A DNA stretch of 64,000 nucleotides from positions 24,712,001 through 24,776,000 of the forward strand of contig JARKIP010000011.1 in NCBI GenBank assembly GCA_029990175.1, in the 5' to 3' direction. Position numbers and translations under genes: made by a program. Below are positions 1 to 9,881 of the stretch, one piece after another. This stretch comes from Petunia secreta. Taxonomy: Eukaryota; Streptophyta; Magnoliopsida; Solanales; Solanaceae. The stretch's first letter is position 1; the number at the start of each line of letters is the position of its first letter. A model generated the notes under the pieces. That model did no database searches and had not been told where the DNA came from. It saw only the letters and a list, made by a program, of their open reading frames with translations.

Positions 1-1
1 C

Positions 2-649
2 TTGATTCCCCTTGATCTAACCCCTTTGCCAAGGGAAATGATTGTTAATTTTGAATGTAAAGCTAGAGCCAAAGCTTTGGTTGAGCTACATGCAAAGGCG
101 AAGAAGAACTTGGAGGAAGCTTATGCAAAGGTGGCCTCCAAGAAAAACAAGGGACGCAACAAGGGGGAACTCAAGAAGGGTGACTATGTGTGGGTGCACT
201 TCCGCAAAGAGAGGTTCCCAAACCTTAGGAAAGGGAAGTTGGCACCCCGGGGAGATGGACCGTTCCAAGTGCTTTCAAAGATCAACAACAACGCCTATGT
301 GGTCGACTTGCCAAGTGAGTATAATGTTTCTAATACTTTCAATATTTCTGACTTGACTCCTCTTGATGTAGGAGATGATGGAGCCGAGGGTGAGGGCATT
401 GCAATTTCGAGGACGAAATCTTCCCAAGAAGGGGAGGATGATGTTGGGCAATCCACCACGAAGAGGCCATTCACTCGGAGCCAAGTCAAGGAGGTCCAAG
501 AGGTGCATTTACACTTGGTGAGGAGAGGACTCGATGAAGGAAGCATTGGAAAGACGTTCCGGATGGTCTCAGCTCTAGGCCTCACGCCTAAGGAGGAGGA
601 GGGAGGCCCAGCACATCCAGGCGCCCCGCCTGGAAAGCTCACTGCCTAA
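2..649 (+). CDS. G1 pol C-terminus: integrase C-terminal domain (partial)
   Basis: This frame is open at the window edge, so its first codon is not a real start. Residues about 55-120 match the integrase C-terminal region of plant Ty3/gypsy polyproteins: a GDYVWVHF strand, then RGDGPFQVL, NAYVVDLP and FNISDLTPL. This domain helps integrase bind DNA. No chromodomain is visible. The frame runs on through the polypurine tract (residues SQEGEDD) and about 70 codons into the 3' LTR, stopping at 647-649. Such pol/LTR overlap is known in some plant gypsy lineages. The exact lineage is not resolved from this fragment. Confidence 0.8.
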   Translation: MIPLDLTPLPREMIVNFECKARAKALVELHAKAKKNLEEAYAKVASKKNKGRNKGELKKGDYVWVHFRKERFPNLRKGKLAPRGDGPFQVLSKINNNAYVVDLPSEYNVSNTFNISDLTPLDVGDDGAEGEGIAISRTKSSQEGEDDVGQSTTKRPFTRSQVKEVQEVHLHLVRRGLDEGSIGKTFRMVSALGLTPKEEEGGPAHPGAPPGKLTA

Positions 650-1170
650 GAGTGCAATTGTGCACAGGTAGGCCGCCCACCTAGGCGCCCCTACCCAGGC
701 GCCCGCCTGCACAGGCGCCCCTCCCAGCCCCAGGCGCCCCTCCCAGCTGCTGAACTTATGTTTCTTTTACTGTTTTGCCCTACGTGGCTTATTTGATGAA
801 CCTTAATAGTAAGGGTGCTTAAGTCATTATGTAAACTTGGGAAACACTATAAAAACCCAAGTATAGCTTATTTTTAACACTTAGCTTATTATTGATAAAT
901 ATGAAACTTGAGCAATGCTCTTTGAGAATGAATAAAAGAACCTATGTTTGGGACTTGTTTACCTCTAGTGGATTCTAGTTGCATAACAACCCCGCCCCAA
1001 TCATTCTACTTGCGAGTCCCCATTGGCTCGAGGGTAGTTGCGTAGTGTAGGTGATCCTTGACATCCACCCGGGGTGTAATGGAACGAGTTTTCCGTTGCT
1101 ACTTGGGTTTTGTTCGAGCCTCGTCTCGCTTTCTATCTATTTTTATCGCTTCCGTGTTTTCCCTACATCA
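439..1170 (+). repeat. G1 3' LTR (732 bp)
   Basis: It starts TGATGT directly after the polypurine tract AAGAAGGGGAGGA (426-438) and ends ACATCA, giving a matched inverted end. It contains a TATA box (TATAAAAA at 848-855), a polyadenylation hexamer AATAAA (931-936) and a cluster of GC-rich modules of the AGGCGCCCCGCCT type at about 618-745. Confidence 0.8.
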
Positions 1171-1431
1171 GGGGCGCTCCGCCTGGTTGCTACTCCTCAG
1201 CTTGGCGGCTCCTCCTCAGCTTCTCCTACGCGCTCCGCCTCTTCCTGTTGCCTCTTGAGGCGCCTCAAATTGAGTCCCTTGAGCTCCTCCTTTTGGCCTG
1301 GATGATTCTCCTTCCATGGTGCTCTAATGCATGATCTTCAAGTCGCTTCCGGAGCCATTGACTTCTATTCCTCGCGCCCTCTAAGCTTGGCTCTAGATGG
1401 TTGGGACCTAAGCCCAATTTGGATTGCATCA
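1171..1431 (-). repeat. N1 3' LTR, fragment
   Basis: It matches the end of the 5' LTR at about 6015-6276 (shared tract from the GGGGCGCTCC module to the terminal GCATCA), with scattered substitutions. The rest of this LTR was displaced to the left by G1. Confidence 0.8.
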
Positions 1432-1450
1432 TCCTCCCCTTCTTGAAAGG
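1432..1450 (-). other. N1 polypurine tract
   Basis: Read on the - strand this is CCTTTCAAGAAGGGGAGGA, directly followed by the LTR start TGATGCAA. The last 14 bases plus TGATG are identical to the G1 polypurine tract and LTR start. Confidence 0.8.
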
Positions 1451-1539
1451 ATTTCGTCCTCGAAATCAAACCATCAAAGCCTACGTCCAAGACAAACACA
1501 AACAAAAAAAAACTTCCTACTACAAGAGTAGGTTAGTGC

Positions 1540-4470
1540 TCAATGGTGTGGAAAACACACTCTTATGATAGAGCCAGGCATCAATAATAAGTAAAAGCTT
1601 ATGTCTCCCAAGGAAACAACAAGTACTTGACTCAACAAGAAAGTGCATTCAACAAAAGAACAAGCAACGAGATCAATAGGACATGGAACATGCAAGACAT
1701 AGCAATCAAATTCCCTATGACCCCTAAGCCCATAACCAACATACCAAGCCTTTAATGTATTTTTATCACAAGGTGACACAATGGCTTTGGCATGCCCAAC
1801 ACTCAAGGTGTGATCAACATATGGGATGAAGTAAGCAAAATATTTCAATTCACAACTAACATCAAATACTCCACTCCCCTTTTTAGAAGCACTCTTACAC
1901 ACACCGAGAGGTACCTCATCACCTCCAAATTTGCCTCTGAGACAATCCTTCTTGCTAGAAAAACTCCCAAGGGAAGGTCTCAAACAATGGATTATCTATA
2001 GAGTTAAGTATTCTAATCCATGGAGGTTCAAACTCACACTCTACTCTAGTTTGATACAAATCACCATTTTCATTAAAGTTGCTCTCATACAAAAGATTAG
2101 TATAGGCATACTTCTCAAGTTTATTAGCAAGCAAAGGTGAAGTTCTCAAACAAGAGACAACATCTACACTCGAGGAGTCATCGAAAACAATTTGATCCAT
2201 CTTATATACTAGAGACTCCTCAAGGTCACAACCATCCTCACTACAACACAAGAGATCACCACCACTATCAAGTAAGCAATCAAAGGGAAGAATGAGATAT
2301 TCATGCAATTTATCTTCTCTTTTATCAAATATGGGTGGGGTGTCATAACAAGGTTCACAATAAAGGTCATCTACAATATCTTCACTAAAGAGAGGTTCAA
2401 TGAAAATCGAGCTCACATCATGATGTGGCTTATCAACCCTCTCAATTAATGGTTCACATGCATACATAATTTGACCAACCGGCTCTACACTAGTTGAAAA
2501 CACATTGTATTCATACAAATCATCATTTAGCATAGAGTTTCATAAACACTATCACAAGACTATGAAGTAACATGCTCATGGGAAGAATAACTAACACTTA
2601 CACTTGAATGGCGATCTTGCTCACTCGAAGCACTTGAAGCATCATGGGTAGTTCCTCCACCTTGTAGCTCACATTTGGAATCTTCTTCACCTTGCCTTTC
2701 CATCTTGGAACATGGTTGAGGCTCCATCGGTTTGCCTCCAAGAATTCCTACACAAGAATTCAAATAAGTAGAAGAAAAAGATAAAAAGTTAAGGTTAGAA
2801 TAAGGGGTGCCCCCACTCTCAATGATTCTTTTTTCCTTTCTCTTTTCCTTCTTTTTTTCTTTAAGGTCGGGTGTAGATTCGGGCGGTGATAACCCACTCA
2901 CATCACTCAACACAGCCTCTCCTTTTTCCACTCGAGAGTTGTCATCGGTCGCTCCCTTACTCCTCTCTATCTTTTGTCTCTCATATTCGGGCGAGTAGGG
3001 ACGAGGCCCAAGAATATCCATAGCCGAAGTAGGTGGACTTTTAACATCAACTCGAAATCTAGGACTGGAGACTCATCACTTGATGTCTCCTTCTTCTTTG
3101 TTGGTGAACCACTTGGCTTTGAAACTTATGGTTTCGGGTTCACCTTGTTGACACTTGCCAACTCTCTTATTGCATTAGTCCCACCATTTCTTGTGCTTAT
3201 AGGACTCCTCGATCGCACATTTTCACCCATGGAATGAAGTTCTCGCTTTTGCTCCTTTGAATAGCTAAAGAAGGTGCTTTAGTAGGCAATTGGCCTCTTG
3301 CTCGATAAGGTACAAAGTCATAAACCCTTTTATCTATGCCCACAAGATATGCATCCTTCATAGTACTATATTGCACCCTCTTGTCATGCAACCACGGCTC
3401 ACCTAGCCAAACATCAAAGTGTTGCATGAGATACACATCACACCAACATACCCCTTGTAGTTCCAATGAGATATGAGTACCCGAGCTTCCTTGGAAACCT
3501 ACACTCCATCATATTCATAAGGATTTTCTAGCTCACGGCATGGTATCCTTAGCCTATCAATCAAAGAGGTGCTAATACAATTGGCATCGGTCTCTTCAAT
3601 TTTGAGCAAGTTTCCTCCAATACCATTTACCTCAACAACGAACCTACGTCTACCCAAGTTTCGTAGAGATGCACCCAAGAGAGAACTTGAATGCCCATAA
3701 GTGTCAATACCAACAACTTGGGTCTCCCTTATCCCTCCTCTCCTAGCAACATTGCTAGGGTCACTTCCACTTCCCGTCACTTTTCTAACATTAGAAGTGT
3801 TGTTGAAAGTCGAGGAAGGAGTCTCACTATGGAACCCATAAGTGCCTCTCGCCTTGGTTCCATAGCCACTAGCGTTACTCCTACTACTACTATCCAAGCC
3901 CCTCATGGAATTGATAGAACAATAAATTCTCCTTGTAGCAAGAGCAACACCATCTCTCAAACTACCCTCCACATGGGGACTAGAAGCATTAGGTCTCTTA
4001 GCATATCTAGAAGGTGCAATATTTATCTTTCCTATGGAACAACCACCACCTCCTCTCACGCTAATGAAAGGACCTCTACTACCCTCTTATTTATATGAAG
4101 CAACACAAAGAGAAGAAGATGCACATGAATAATCACTATGACAATCTTTATCAACATTCTCTAGGTCACTATCTTCATATTCAAATTCATTATAAGAAGA
4201 GTAAGCAGGAACATCAAACCTCGAAGCGTTACTATCGTCGACTTCTTGACTAGAAGCATAAAAGCCTTCACGTTCATCTTCGTAAGCTTTATAGTCTTCA
4301 TGAGTCTCATGATCATCATAGTAACCCACTTCATCACCATACGAGCCATAGTTACCCGAATCATCATAGCAATACCCATCATCACCCTCGTAGGAACCAT
4401 AGTCTCCCTCGTCTCCACACGAGTCATAACCCCCACAATCTTCATCCACAGACATAGTTGTAATCAACAA
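1540..4470 (-). pseudogene. N1 large ORF: acidic N-terminus, retropepsin-like segment, unknown tail
   Basis: The frame starts near 4470 and is broken by at least one stop (about 4087) and several frameshifts. The first 125 residues are rich in Tyr, Asp, Gly and Ser (repeats of the type GDYGSY). A Gly/Arg/Ser-rich stretch follows. At about 3600-3350 lies a segment with the layout of a gypsy aspartic protease: an ISTSLIDRLRIP helix, then ENPYEYDGV, then CDVYLMQHFDVWLGEPW, which resembles the usual LLGRPW flap region. The place of the catalytic D-S/T-G triad holds ETDANC instead. The tail carries CYDTPPIFDK and, at the end, remnants of a WLYHKS motif. No CCHC knuckle, RT or integrase is seen. 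The product is unknown; the protease link is an inference from motif order. Confidence 0.6.
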
Positions 4471-5442
4471 AGAGAAAAGGACCTCACAAGTTCACTCCCT
4501 CACGTGTATCACTCGAAATATGTTCACTCAATTTTCTTTCCACTCGTGTATACACTCAAGGTCATTGGCTTTTGTGACCACACTCTATTGTTCTCACTAC
4601 TCTTGCATTTTTCCACTCAAAAATTGCCTCAATCTCTTAGGAACCACGGCGGTAAGATCAACAACTAGTAAGTCCATGTAGAGGTTCGGAATGGAGTTTA
4701 TGAGAATCTATGTATGGACGACTATTTAAGTGCGCACTTGAGGCCAAAGAAGTTCTAAGACTTTAGGATTAGCTTCAAGACACACGACACTCTAAAAGCT
4801 CAAGGATTAGTGTCAATAAAGTAGGACAATTACCTTAGAAACACTAACCAAGAAGTACGGAAGCAACGAAAACACAAAAAACTACGAAACAAAAATTCTC
4901 GGACCTATCACAGGGTTGGGCGGTCCGCCTAGGTGGTTAGGCGCTCCGCCTGCCCACTTGATCAGTGGCCAACTTAGGTGCTCCGCCCAGGGCTGTTTGG
5001 ACAGCTTTCAAAAATGGGTTTTTGGTTTTTTTTACCCAATTTTTCGATCGATTCCAACCTGATACTCAAATCCAATGATACCCAATGTCGTATTCAACTA
5101 TTCTAAACATTCCCAATGTTTTTTAACCCCAAACAAACAACAACAAGATTCGATTCAAGTTTGAAGCGATTTCAAGGGTTTTTAAAATTTTGGCGAACTT
5201 TCGATTGAGAACACCAAATTGTGATATGAGGGTATCAAAACGACGAGAATACAATATAGAACATTCCCCGATACTTTTAAACACTTGGGGATTCGAGTCC
5301 AACCCGATCTATGAATTTTTTTCTAGTTTTCAACTTTTCAATTTTTGTTTTTTATTTTTTTTCTTCTTTTCTCAAGAACAACAACAACAATAATAATGAT
5401 ATGACGAACAAGGAACGAGGGTTTGTAAGAACAACACCCGAG
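4471..5442 (-). other. N1 leader between primer-binding site and ORF
   Basis: This is the untranslated leader of N1 on the - strand. It holds GC-rich modules of the GGCGGTCCGCC and GGCGCTCCGCC type at 4918-4992, which recur in the LTR of the same element. The rest is AT-rich with T-runs. No gene is seen. Confidence 0.6.
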
Positions 5443-5458
5443 CCTTGCTCTGATACCA
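5443..5458 (-). other. N1 primer-binding site, initiator-Met tRNA type
   Basis: On the - strand TGGTATCAGAGCAAGG begins two bases after the LTR end TTGCATCA. The first 12 bases are the complement expected for the 3' end of plant initiator Met tRNA. Confidence 0.8.
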
Positions 5459-5460
5459 AC

Positions 5461-6276
5461 TGATGCAATGTAAAATAGAGGAAGCTAAAAGCTATACAAT
5501 AATACGGAAACGATAAAACAAGATAACGTGATATCAAACGAGATATCGAGAAACACGGATTGTGAAGGCAAGAAATGAGAAGAAAGAATGGATAACCGAC
5601 TCACAACATGAATTAAATATCCAAAAAGGGAGAAATGAGACTCGAACCTTACAAGGAATTCATACTAGGCGTTGAATCTCTATAGGTTTCAAGTTATACA
5701 AGATTCACGAAGCGTCCCGCTTCGAACTCGAAAGGCTCGGCCTTCTCTACGTTCTCTCTTCAATGTTCATAAAAACTAACTAATGAATGAAAATGGCTAA
5801 GGGGTTTATTTATAAGTCTTTCTATCCCCTTGTAAAATGACTAAAATACCCCCAAAGTGGGTTAAAACATAAGAGACCACGCAGGATCAAAATGGGAAGA
5901 TTTACACAAAAATCTCGTTCAGGACTTTGGGCGCTCCGCCTAAAAAGGCCACTGGTCAAGAAAGGTGCAAAAGCTAGGCGCTCTACTTGAACCTAGTTGT
6001 GTCTGGGCACTTCGCTTGGGGTTTTGGGGCGCTCCACCTGGTTCCTACTCCTCAGCTTGGGCGCTCCTCCTCAGCTCCTCCTAGGCACTCCGACTGGCCA
6101 GAGGCGCTCCGCATCTTCCTGTTGCCTCTTGAGGCGCCTCAAATTGAGTCCCTTGAGCTCCTCCTTTTGGCCTAGATGGTTCTCCTTCTATGGTGCTCCA
6201 ATGTATGATGGTATCCTCGCGCCCTCTAAGCTTGGCTCTTGATGGTTGTGACCTAAGCCCAATTTAAATTGCATCA
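5461..6276 (-). repeat. N1 5' LTR (816 bp)
   Basis: The ends are TGATGCAA and TTGCATCA on the - strand, an 8-bp inverted repeat. A TATA box (TATAAATA on the - strand) lies at 5807-5814. GC modules of the GGCGCTCCGCC type occupy 5928-6130. Confidence 0.85.
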
Positions 6277-8430
6277 CTTACCAGTGGAATTTTACACAAG
6301 AAACTAGGATCTGATTAAAAGTGATATTGTGGAAGCTGTCCAAGCTTTTCTCAGAACTGGCAAGATGTGCAGAGCTATTAATGTCACAACAATTACTTTA
6401 GTGCCTAAGGTCTCTTCTCCCACTCATGTAAAGGACTTTAGACCTATTGCATGTTGTACAACTTTGTATAAGATAATTGCATAGGTGCTCGCAAACAGAA
6501 TCAAAGAAGTTATAAATGTTATCATTGGGCAATCACAGTCAGCCTTCATCCAAGGAAGGCACATCCTAGATAACATTCTGTCCAGTTATGATATCTTCAA
6601 AGGCTACAACAGAAAGTGCATGTCACCTAGATATGTCCTAAAAGTGGACTTAAGGAGGCATATGACACTCTTGAGTGGAGTTTCTAAGGAGAATGCTGAT
6701 TGATATGGGGTTCCCATTCAAGTTCACCCAATGGATAATGGAATGTGTATCTACAGTCTCCTATTTCCTAGTCTTATATAGGGGGCTCACCAAGCCATTT
6801 CAAGGAAAAGATGAATAAGGAAAGAAGATCCTACGTCTCCTTACTTGTTTGTAATTGCAATGGAGTACTTACAAAGAGAGATGAGCCAACTTGCTTTAAA
6901 TGGGAATTTCAACTTCCATCCAAAGTGTAGGATGTTTGGATTTTGTAGACGACTTGTTGATGTTTAGTAGAGCTGATATAGAATCAGTAAAGCTCCTGGT
7001 GGGGACATTCAACATCTTCTCTAGAGCCTCAGGACTACAAGCAAATGCTGATAAAAGCTCTATCTATATGGCTAGTGTACCCCCTGCAACCACGGAAGAA
7101 CTAGTGCAAGCACTGGGCTTTCAAGTTGGTGAGCTCCCATTTAAATATCTAGTACCTCTTTCTTCCAAGAAGCTGACCATCAACCAATGCTGGCCTTTAA
7201 TTGAAAAAATCACCTCAAGAATAAGCTGTTGGACATCAAAACTACTCTCATATGCTGGAAGACTACAGTTAAAAAAATCAGTGCTTTTTGGCATACTGGC
7301 CTATTGGGCACAGATTTTTATCTTGCCAAGAAAGGTCATCAAAGCAATTGAAACAGTATGCAGGACCTTCTTGTGGACTGGGCAAGCTGCTATATCAAAA
7401 AAAGGCCTTACTCTCCTGGGAAAGAGTATGCATGCCACATTCAGCAGGAGGTCAAAATGTGATAGACTTTGGCATATGGAATAGAGCAGTAGTGACAAAA
7501 CAATTATGGACTATGGCAATGAAGAAATACCACCTCTGGATTAAATGGGTACACAGCTACTACCTAAAGAAGAAAGAACTATCTCACTGCCAACCACCAA
7601 TGACAGCAGCCTGGGTGGTAAAGAAAATAATAGAGGCCATATCATATGTTATGAATAGTGTGTCAATGCAGGGCCCTACTGGAAAGGCTGAAGTCTGTGC
7701 AAGATCCTGTAGGGAAATTCTCTATTAGGAAAATGTATCTGCATCTCATGCCTATGCTTGCAAAATTACCATGGAAGAGCATTCCATTTCAGTATCCCAT
7801 CCATCCCAGACACAAGTTTACACTATGGCTTGCAATTCACCAGAGGTTGCCCACAATAGATAGACTCCAGAGATTTGGTGTTCAGATGCCTACGCTATGC
7901 CTATTGTGGATTGCAGGATGAAATTTTGAGCATCTATTCTTTGGATGCCTGGTAACAAAATCCTTGTGGAGTAGACTGTTAGCTTTGATGCAAATTCAGA
8001 GACATCCAGAGCATGCAGGAAGAGATTCAATGGGTAAGCTTGATAGCCAGGAAGAAATCAGGGCTTAGTGCTTTAATCTGCTGTGTGTTTGCGCACACAA
8101 TCTGCAACATCTGGAGAGAAAAAAATGCAATCAGATTTCAACAAGCTGCCTATGAGGAGGAAATAATGTGCAGGGAAACTGTAATCCATGCTCACATCAG
8201 ATTGAGCAAAGTAACTAAGTGCAAGAAGATCCTAGCAGACTTGAACAATACGCCTTAGGTAGTTGCAAGACGTAAGATAAGATTAGGAATGAATGCAGCC
8301 ATATCTGGCATTAGATAGACGGTTTATTTCTAGTCTTAATTATCAAACATTTAGAGAGCTTGGTGGTCAGCACCAACCTGGTTGTAAATGACAACATTGG
8401 TTATATAAAATTTTTATGTAACCAAAAAAA
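6277..8430 (+). pseudogene. LINE (non-LTR retrotransposon) remnant: reverse transcriptase and zf-RVT
   Basis: This is the 3' half of a LINE ORF2, cut at its 5' side by N1. RT segments appear in order: DFRPIACC, then the QSQSAFIQGRHILDNIL block (about 6530-6575) and the catalytic box FVDD (about 6940). The thumb and post-RT region continues to about 7480. The zinc-binding zf-RVT region follows (KFTLWLAIHQRLPTIDRL, then a Cys/His stretch at about 7890-7950). The frame is broken by many stops and shifts, so the element is dead. No RNase H domain is visible. The 3' end is placed near the A-rich stretch at about 8430; no target-site copy can be read because the 5' part lies left of N1, outside the window. 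Confidence 0.8.
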
Positions 8431-8530
8431 TTAATAAAAGCTTTTAATTACCAATACAAGGGAAAAAAAAAAGAAAAAAGAAAAAAGGAGAAGTGAAAAA
8501 GCCATGAAATGATAGAAATGCATTTTAGTA

Positions 8531-8787
8531 CTCATTTTGTTCCAATTTATGTGATCAGTTTTAGATTCCTAGATTCAAGCTTTTCAAGTTTAACCTTAAG
8601 ACTCTAACATAGATTTCTTAGATTTTTTTGAAAAATTTATATATTTAGAAACTATATAAAAAGTTCTATAGATCACAATAATTAATAATTCAAAATTATC
8701 AAAAGTTATATCAAAAAATTACGGTCAAAATAGAATTTATTGACTGTCGAAATGCGAAAACGTTTATATAAAATAGGACAAGTGGAG
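8531..8787. mobile_element. MITE, Stowaway-like, upstream of CDKA
   Basis: The diverged terminal inverted repeats CTCATTTTGTTCCAATTTAT and (reverse complement at the right end) CTCCACTTGTCCTATTTTAT are flanked by TA on both sides (8529-8530, 8788-8789). It is 257 bp long with no coding capacity. It ends about 270 bp before the CDKA TATA box. Confidence 0.65.
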
Positions 8788-9058
8788 TATCGAAGGTGAT
8801 AAGTATTCTTTATCATTAAAGAGTTAGCGAATTCAACTTAAAGGAATTAAATCTCGCTTTTCCACAAAAATAAAATTAGTCGAACTCAAAGCAGATACTG
8901 AAAATCAAGTGAATAAAACAAAAAAGATAAAAATGCTTTTTTGGCCCCTAAGAAGAGTAAAGTTGACTCTAGTCCAAACATTTTGGTGGTAGCAAGCCGA
9001 CACTCAACTGTTGCCTCTACTCCGTTGTCTCCGGCGATTTTCCGGCCACGTAACGCCA

Positions 9059-9080
9059 CTATAAAATCTCATTTTCGCGC
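9059..9080 (+). promoter_or_regulatory. CDKA core promoter: TATA box and E2F-type site
   Basis: CTATAAAATC (9059-9068) is a good TATA box about 820 bp before the start codon, with the distance explained by a 5'-UTR intron. TTTCGCGC at 9073-9080 fits the E2F/DP consensus TTTSSCGC, as found in cell-cycle gene promoters. Whether it is used is not known. It lies close to or just at the expected transcription start. Confidence 0.55.
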
Positions 9081-9495
9081 TTTTCATTCTCATTTCTACA
9101 CATAGCACTTCACCGAAATTATACATATCACTTTTTTGCTCTTTTTATTCGTCGTTTTTGTATGTAAAATAACTAGATTTGTTGCTTTATTTTTCACTAC
9201 TGATTGTTGCGAATTGTGAATAATGTAGCATATTTATTTCTATGATTTAGACCGATCGATTTATTGAATGAATTGGAGATCTCTATTATGATTTACTGAC
9301 GATTTGTAGTGTTTTTTTTTGGTAATCAAAGAGAGATTAGTACATTACTTGCGTTGGAACAAACCGATACTTAGTTTCCCTAATTTGTGTTATATTTAGT
9401 ATAGTATAATTTACCAATATTTTCCAAGTTGTGAAGTTGCAATTTCAAAAACTTGCTCGGGTCGGCATTGAAGTGAGAATGTGCTTAAAATGTTA

Positions 9496-9717
9496 CTCCC
9501 TCCGTTCCAATTTATGTGCAAAGTTTGCACAGTCACGGAAGTTAACAATGAAAGTAAGACTTTTGAAACTTGTGAACATTCGTTAAGACTATAAATGCTT
9601 TTCATCAAAGGTAAAATAGGAAGTTTATAGTACATTGTTTCTAATTTTGGAATGCTTGTCATTCTTTTGGAACAGACTTAAAAGAAAATGTTGCCACATA
9701 AAATGGAACAGAGGCAA
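9496..9717. mobile_element. MITE, Stowaway-like, in the CDKA 5'-UTR intron
   Basis: The left end CTCCCTCCGTTCCAATTTAT and the right end (reverse complement TTGCCTCTGTTCCATTTTAT) form an imperfect inverted repeat of at least 20 bases. TA is duplicated at 9494-9495 and 9718-9719. The length is 222 bp with no ORF of its own. It lies inside the inferred first intron, before the AG at 9858-9859. Confidence 0.75.
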
Positions 9718-9881
9718 TACTTCATACTTGATAGGAAAATGTATACTATGTTTTGGATTAACTTTACAATTGTGAGACTTAATATGTGTCTCTTTTTCGT
9801 AGCTTACTACTTATTGCTATCTGAAAACCTTTTTGTGTTTCAATTGCTTTTCTTTTCAGGAGTCCATCGAGTTTGACCTAG

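Larger units (their letters stand above)
1..1170 (+). mobile_element. G1: 3' end of a Ty3/gypsy LTR retrotransposon, cut by window edge
   Basis: The element enters from the left edge with the C-terminal part of its pol frame and ends with a complete 3' LTR. The right boundary is the LTR end ACATCA at 1165-1170. Immediately beyond it the LTR of another element (N1) begins in its middle, so G1 inserted into N1. The 5-bp target copy on this side would be GGGGC (1171-1175); the other copy lies outside the window. The polypurine tract and the LTR ends are the same as those of N1. Confidence 0.85.
1171..6276 (-). mobile_element. N1: pol-less LTR retrotransposon, 3' LTR cut by G1
   Basis: On the - strand the order is 5' LTR (6276-5461), initiator-Met primer-binding site, about 970 bp of leader, a broken large ORF (4470-1540), polypurine tract, and the start of the 3' LTR (1431-1171), which is interrupted by G1. 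The internal region is only about 4.0 kb. No reverse transcriptase, RNase H or integrase motif appears in any frame, so the element is non-autonomous. Its right target-site copy would be CTTAC (6277-6281); the left one is outside the window. It is related to N3 and, more distantly, to N2. Confidence 0.85.
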
